From Singulisphaera sp. GP187 (lineage in GTDB: Bacteria > Planctomycetota > Phycisphaerae > Phycisphaerales > SM1A02): a stretch of 64,000 nt of DNA. The translations under genes and the position numbers were made by a program. Of this stretch, positions 59,950 through 64,000 are shown piece by piece. The stretch's first letter is position 1. Each line of letters opens with the position of its first letter. Under the pieces are notes generated by a model. That model made no database searches, was not told where the DNA came from, and worked only from the letters and a program-made list of their open reading frames with translations. Location: the NCBI GenBank assembly GCA_945868805.1, contig CAMBMO010000001.1, forward strand, positions 186,001 to 250,000, given 5' to 3'.

Positions 59950-62900
59950 CTAGGGCGAACAGAAGAGCGTCGCCAACTTGACGCACGTTTCGTCCCATGC
60001 AACCGAGCAACATTCGGGCTGCACCTTTCCACAGATGATGTTGCAGCAACTTCCCTGTTCGCAGAATGGCGTCGTGTGGCTTTGGAAGCAGGATCCAGTT
60101 CCCTCAGCTCCGCACGTTGGACCATCGCATGGGCAGTCGGTCTGTGAAGTAGCGATCTTCGCGCACGTTCCGTCCCACTGCGACTCGCAGCAGAGTGGAT
60201 CCAGAAGGCAGACGGCGACGCAGCATTCCTTGTTGCGGCAGGATGGACCCGCGTGGGAGAGGCAGCAGTTTCCCGCGAGCGGATCGCCACACTGAAGTGG
60301 CGGACACGCAGCGTCAGGTCCCAAATTACAGGTGATCATCGCCTCGCCGGCACACGTTCCATCCCAGATCGTCTCGCAGCAGTAAGGGTCTGATGCACAC
60401 ACCGCAACACAGCAGGCCAAGTCCTTGCAACTGGCGGTCTCGTGAGGAAGGCAGCAATCACCAGCGCATGCGTCCCCACACTCCTTTCGACAGGAGCAGT
60501 CGGCAGATCCGAGAGCGAGTTCCACACAGTATGCATCCCAGAAGAAATCACGGCAGATGTTTTCGGTGTCCAACGCGCAGACCGCATCACAGCAATCCTG
60601 GTCCCGGCACTTCGGGGATTCGTAATGAACAACGCAACAATCCATCGCATTCTCATCGCCACACTCCAGCGTCGACTCGCATTGGGTCGCGGCTTGGGCT
60701 GCCGATCCACACGCATCGTCCCAGTTCGTATCGCAACAGAACGGGTCGGTGCGACAAATCTCAATGCAGCACACCATGTCTGCACAGCCTCGAGTCAGAT
60801 GTCCGATGAAGCAAGATCCCGACTCGACATTTCCGCATCCGCTCGCGCATCGTGCCAATGCCGTCTTGACGCAGAAAGAATCCCATCCGACCGTGCAGCA
60901 GTATGGATCCTCGGCGCAAACCGCGGTGCAGCAGTACGGGCTATCGCAATACGGGGCGTCGTGGGGAGAGACGCATGACTCGTTGCAACTATTTCCGCAA
61001 CCAGGAAGTCCACAGCAAAGACCTCGCGCGAGGGATGCGCACTCCTGGTCCCACTCCGCGGTGCAGCAAAGCGCATCCGAAAAGCAAACGGCGCTCGCGC
61101 AGGCGACATCCTCGCAACCGGGATTGTCATGAGCTTCGGTGCAGGATCCGATGCACGGCACATTCCAAACCGAAGCGGGTTTGCATCGTTGATGCGCGAG
61201 AACCACGCACGCGCTACTCCAGCTTTCGTTGCAACACTCCGGCATCACGAAACAGACAGCGTTGCAGCACGACGGATCGAGCGATCCCGGGCTCGCATGG
61301 ATTGAAAAGGAAGACTCGGTCCCTGGACAGCCACCCGGAGAGATGCAGACATACTCCGCAAACTCCGCGCACTCTTCATCCCAAATGATTCGACAACAGT
61401 TTGGGTCGATGCTGCAGACCGCCACGGAGCAATCGACATCCGAGCATCCACGTTGCGCATGCGCAACCAGACAGTCCCCGCGACCGCCCGCTGCAAACGT
61501 GGGCATCGTGCAGCCAATCCCGAGCTGCGCAAAGGTGATCGCCTGATCGGCACAGATCGCGTCCCATTGAACGACACAGCAGAATGGGTCGAATCCATCG
61601 CAGATCATTTGGCAACATTCCTCCTCTAGGCAGCCCTGCATGAAGCTCGCGACATAACAGCTGCGGGAGGCGGGACTCCCACACCCCTGCTCACGTTCGT
61701 TGCAGATCGCGGCAGCTTGGTCGACACAGTTCGAATCCCACTCGCTTTGGCAACAGAATGGATCCAACAAGCACACGGCATTGCAGCAGACCGCATCGTC
61801 ACAGTACGGCGACTTGTGCACAGTCGAGCAATCACCCGCGAAAAGATCGCCACACCCGCCACACTCATCTTCGACTGCGTCGACACACGCTTGATCCCAT
61901 GTCAGCTGGCAGCAACTTGGGATGAGTGCGCAGACAGCCGAGCAGCACGCAGGATCCGAGCATCCAGGATCCGCATGAACGACCAAACAGCTGTCCTGAA
62001 CATTCTCGCAGTAGGGATTCGTCGAGCACAAAACATCGGCGGCCGCCACGCAGGATGCATCCCATGTAATCCCGCAGCAAAATGGGTCGCTGTTGCAAAC
62101 CGAGTTGCAGCAAATTATCGACGAACAACCCGGGTCGAGATGGACCAAGGAACAAGCAGATTCGGCTCCACCACCACCGCAAGCGCATGAGATCGAAGTG
62201 CAAAACTGACTCGTCGCGGAGACGCACTGGACATCCCAGACGAATTCACAGCAATACGGGTCGAGTGTGCACACGACGACACAGCAGTTTGCATCACTAC
62301 AAAATGGCGTTCCATGCGAGAGGCAACACTCGCCCGCTGCGGGGCTTCCACAGGCGAGAATCGGACAGAATGCTCCCGCCTCCGTGACACACGCTTCATC
62401 CCATCGGATCGTGCAACATGCGGGGTCGACAATGCATACGGTCGTGCAGCACTCCACATCGCTGCAGTACGGAAAGCTGCTCGCCTGGAAACAGTTGTTT
62501 GCCAAGACGTCGGCACCGCAATCAAGGCATAGATCGACCGCCCCTGCGACACACAGTGCATCCCACTCGATCAGACAGCATGTCGGGATCGATGCGCACA
62601 CAACATCGCAGCACACCTGACTCGAGCAATAAGGTGAACTATGTTCGAAAAGGCATGACCCCGTCCCAAGGCCACCACACTTCCCGCACTCCAACGTCGC
62701 GAGCGCGACGCAACCAGCGTCCCACGCGATATCGCAGCAATTGGGTATCTGACTGCAGACATACTCGCAACACTCTCGGTCACCACAAAACGGGCCATGG
62801 GGGTCCATACAGCTTCCAACCAATGAAGACCCGCAAAACTGGCTCAGAACGCTTGGAGGGTTTGGCGCACCGGGGCTATCGATCCCAGTGACAACCTCCT

Positions 62901-63927
62901 GCTCGATCCCAGTCAAGTTTTTGTCGTCAGCATTGCGATAGACATGGCGAGCGGCTTCTTCGTTCCCAAAAGAAACGACGACTGGCGGGACTTCGAACAG
63001 CGCGCCATGCGCGTAAATGCACCCGCGTCCTCCCGGCACGGTCGTGAGCAACGATCGATCCACCGAAATCGCATCAAGCACGAGATCCCATGGCGGGAAG
63101 ACATTCGGAGGAGGCGTCGAACTGTTCGTGTACGAAGTGTCGAACTTGCAATCCTGATTCGCATCTATCGTCTGCCCGACCGTCGGGATCGCCGGTTTCG
63201 CGACATATCCGGGACCAGTTGGGCGTCGATAGATCAGGATCCATGTCGTATTGAAGTCATGCTGACCATTGAACGAAATCGACTGTCCGTTGGGAATATT
63301 CATTGGGACGCTGCCCGCGGGCACCGGAAGCGAAAAACTCGAGTCTTTGATGAGAGCGAGATTGGCCGCGGGTCCGAGCAATCCAAACGAGGCGCCTTGC
63401 AGATTGATCACCTGCTTGATCTTGCCGTTGGCAATGCTCGAGCCATTGTTCCTCGACACCAAGATCAGGTAATAGCCATTTCCAAACTGTTTCGAAAAGT
63501 TGTAATTCGCAGGGAAGGAACTCGGGCAACGAAATTCGACAAATCGCTGTTGCGGATCGCTCGCGAGTGGCTGACCGCTTCGGAACTCCGAGATGGTGAA
63601 TGCCGGGATGCGCCCCAGAAGTCCCATGCCACCCTGATTGGTGGGCTTGGAAAGATTGACCGCACGTTGGAGGAACGCCTTGTCTTGAGTATCCAACACA
63701 CCGTTTCGGTTCATGTCCGCGCAACCGGAGTAGCTCGACGAAGCGAACATTCCATTCCAGACTGTGACATCTGCGGCATTCACGACATTGTCTAGATTCA
63801 GATCCCCGATGAACGATGCGGGCGCGCAGAACTGCGCCTGTGCGGTCACACCAACACACAATGAAACTCCCACCGCCATCAGGCGCGCGAGCAATCCCGA
63901 ACAAGTTGAACGACGAACGACGATCAA
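59950..63927 (-). CDS. Secreted giant protein with dockerin-like pair and 17 cysteine-rich repeats
   Basis: 1325 aa. TTG 63927 is the first possible start: an in-frame TGA lies 12 nt upstream and AGGGA precedes it. The signal peptide ends at AQAQF. Residues about 40-92 form a dockerin-like EF-hand pair (DLNLDNVVNAADV, DMNRNGVLDTQD). Residues about 105-250 resemble a beta-sandwich, possibly lamin-tail-like (weak). From residue 371 to the end there are 17 repeats of about 56 aa, each with the frame C-x4-H-x3-4-C-x4-CC-x3-C-x5-CC-x3-WD-x2-C and often two further Cys. Eight to ten Cys per repeat implies a disulfide-stapled rod. I recognise no named family. Likely extracellular or cell-surface structural protein. 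Confidence 0.85.
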   Translation of the reverse strand: MIVVRRSTCSGLLARLMAVGVSLCVGVTAQAQFCAPASFIGDLNLDNVVNAADVTVWNGMFASSSYSGCADMNRNGVLDTQDKAFLQRAVNLSKPTNQGGMGLLGRIPAFTISEFRSGQPLASDPQQRFVEFRCPSSFPANYNFSKQFGNGYYLILVSRNNGSSIANGKIKQVINLQGASFGLLGPAANLALIKDSSFSLPVPAGSVPMNIPNGQSISFNGQHDFNTTWILIYRRPTGPGYVAKPAIPTVGQTIDANQDCKFDTSYTNSSTPPPNVFPPWDLVLDAISVDRSLLTTVPGGRGCIYAHGALFEVPPVVVSFGNEEAARHVYRNADDKNLTGIEQEVVTGIDSPGAPNPPSVLSQFCGSSLVGSCMDPHGPFCGDRECCEYVCSQIPNCCDIAWDAGCVALATLECGKCGGLGTGSCLFEHSSPYCSSQVCCDVVCASIPTCCLIEWDALCVAGAVDLCLDCGADVLANNCFQASSFPYCSDVECCTTVCIVDPACCTIRWDEACVTEAGAFCPILACGSPAAGECCLSHGTPFCSDANCCVVVCTLDPYCCEFVWDVQCVSATSQFCTSISCACGGGGAESACSLVHLDPGCSSIICCNSVCNSDPFCCGITWDASCVAAADVLCSTNPYCENVQDSCLVVHADPGCSDPACCSAVCALIPSCCQLTWDQACVDAVEDECGGCGDLFAGDCSTVHKSPYCDDAVCCNAVCLLDPFCCQSEWDSNCVDQAAAICNEREQGCGSPASRSCYVASFMQGCLEEECCQMICDGFDPFCCVVQWDAICADQAITFAQLGIGCTMPTFAAGGRGDCLVAHAQRGCSDVDCSVAVCSIDPNCCRIIWDEECAEFAEYVCISPGGCPGTESSFSIHASPGSLDPSCCNAVCFVMPECCNESWSSACVVLAHQRCKPASVWNVPCIGSCTEAHDNPGCEDVACASAVCFSDALCCTAEWDQECASLARGLCCGLPGCGNSCNESCVSPHDAPYCDSPYCCTAVCAEDPYCCTVGWDSFCVKTALARCASGCGNVESGSCFIGHLTRGCADMVCCIEICRTDPFCCDTNWDDACGSAAQAATQCESTLECGDENAMDCCVVHYESPKCRDQDCCDAVCALDTENICRDFFWDAYCVELALGSADCSCRKECGDACAGDCCLPHETASCKDLACCVAVCASDPYCCETIWDGTCAGEAMITCNLGPDAACPPLQCGDPLAGNCCLSHAGPSCRNKECCVAVCLLDPLCCESQWDGTCAKIATSQTDCPCDGPTCGAEGTGSCFQSHTTPFCEQGSCCNIICGKVQPECCSVAWDETCVKLATLFCSP
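59953..62817 (-). repeat. Seventeen diverged protein repeats, about 165 nt each
   Basis: Counted on the WDxxC landmark: sixteen WD and one WS. Repeats are diverged at DNA level, so expansion is old; the most conserved points are the two CC pairs, the V-C before D-P, and WD. Repeat 10 lacks the first Cys pattern (SFSIHASPGSLDPSCC) and repeat 14 has ICRD in place of the second CC. Confidence 0.9.
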
Positions 63928-63975
63928 GCTGAATTCCCTTCAGCCCCTACGCAGGGGACCGGTTGCGAGTTCTGC

Positions 63976-63981
63976 ACTATA
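63976..63981 (-). promoter_or_regulatory. Candidate -10 box of the Cys-rich repeat protein gene
   Basis: TATAGT on the minus strand, 48 nt before TTG 63927; any -35 box would lie at the very edge of the window. The leader contains a small hairpin at 63944-63957 (CCCCT-acgc-AGGGG). Confidence 0.35.
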
Positions 63982-64000
63982 TCGCTTGGGGGTGAAAGTC

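Overview
The window reads as a gene-dense chromosome segment of a planctomycete, most likely of the Phycisphaerae (inference). The signs are secreted proteins with dockerin-like EF-hand pairs, an FG-GAP propeller protein, a planctomycete-type pseudopilin, M14 peptidases with DxDxDG calcium-loop insertions, the two-domain GlmU variant with an IFDDG start, a DUF1844 protein, and a full cell-shape/peptidoglycan toolkit (mreBCD). There are about 50 protein genes and one tRNA gene. I see no rRNA, insertion sequence, prophage, CRISPR array or integrase. Coding density is very high; many neighbours overlap by 4 bp, and several convergent pairs overlap tail to tail.

Layout. 0-10 kb (+): recG, then a probable operon of an ABC ATPase, an FtsX-type permease with a His-rich loop, a DUF3299 protein, two M14 carboxypeptidase paralogues (the first has lost every zinc and catalytic residue) and a BaiN-type flavoprotein. 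10-12.5 kb (-): a HIT and a MazG protein, a secreted seven-repeat FG-GAP/dockerin protein, and tRNA-Arg(CCG). 12.6-23 kb: MFS transporter, SRPBCC-SDR epimerase, gmhA, two paralogous MauE/DoxX-thioredoxin membrane proteins, tilS with a B12-fold protein, ubiE, a degenerate amidohydrolase, a lipoprotein and a Nudix hydrolase. 23-39.5 kb: apart from a possible small + strand gene at 23.4 kb, a long minus-strand run pgk - thioredoxin protein - rpe - accD - lnt fused to HEAT repeats - coiled-coil protein - small TM protein - mreB - mreC - mreD - glmU-like - glycolate oxidase/Fe-S fusion - response regulator. 39.5-53 kb: miaA, topA, NupG-like MFS, ispG, pseudopilin, FHA/SpoIIE phosphatase with ExbB, a prenyl diphosphate synthase, dxs and yraN; three of these belong to isoprenoid synthesis. 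53-64 kb: SurA-like lipoprotein, DUF1844 protein, a GT39-like enzyme and a UbiA-type prenyl-phosphate phosphoribosyltransferase with hemW, purA, and a 1325-residue secreted protein made mostly of 17 cysteine-rich repeats.

The most notable points are: (1) the 17-fold Cys-rich repeat protein, a family I do not recognise; (2) an inactive/active M14 pair in one operon; (3) apolipoprotein N-acyltransferase fused in frame to a lipobox and HEAT repeats; (4) twin membrane proteins whose thioredoxin domains carry two CxxC motifs; (5) a recurring TAnnCT-like -10 box 6-8 nt before start codons that lack Shine-Dalgarno sequences, suggesting widespread leaderless transcription; and (6) short in-frame tandem repeats (9 or 12 nt units) in at least five genes.
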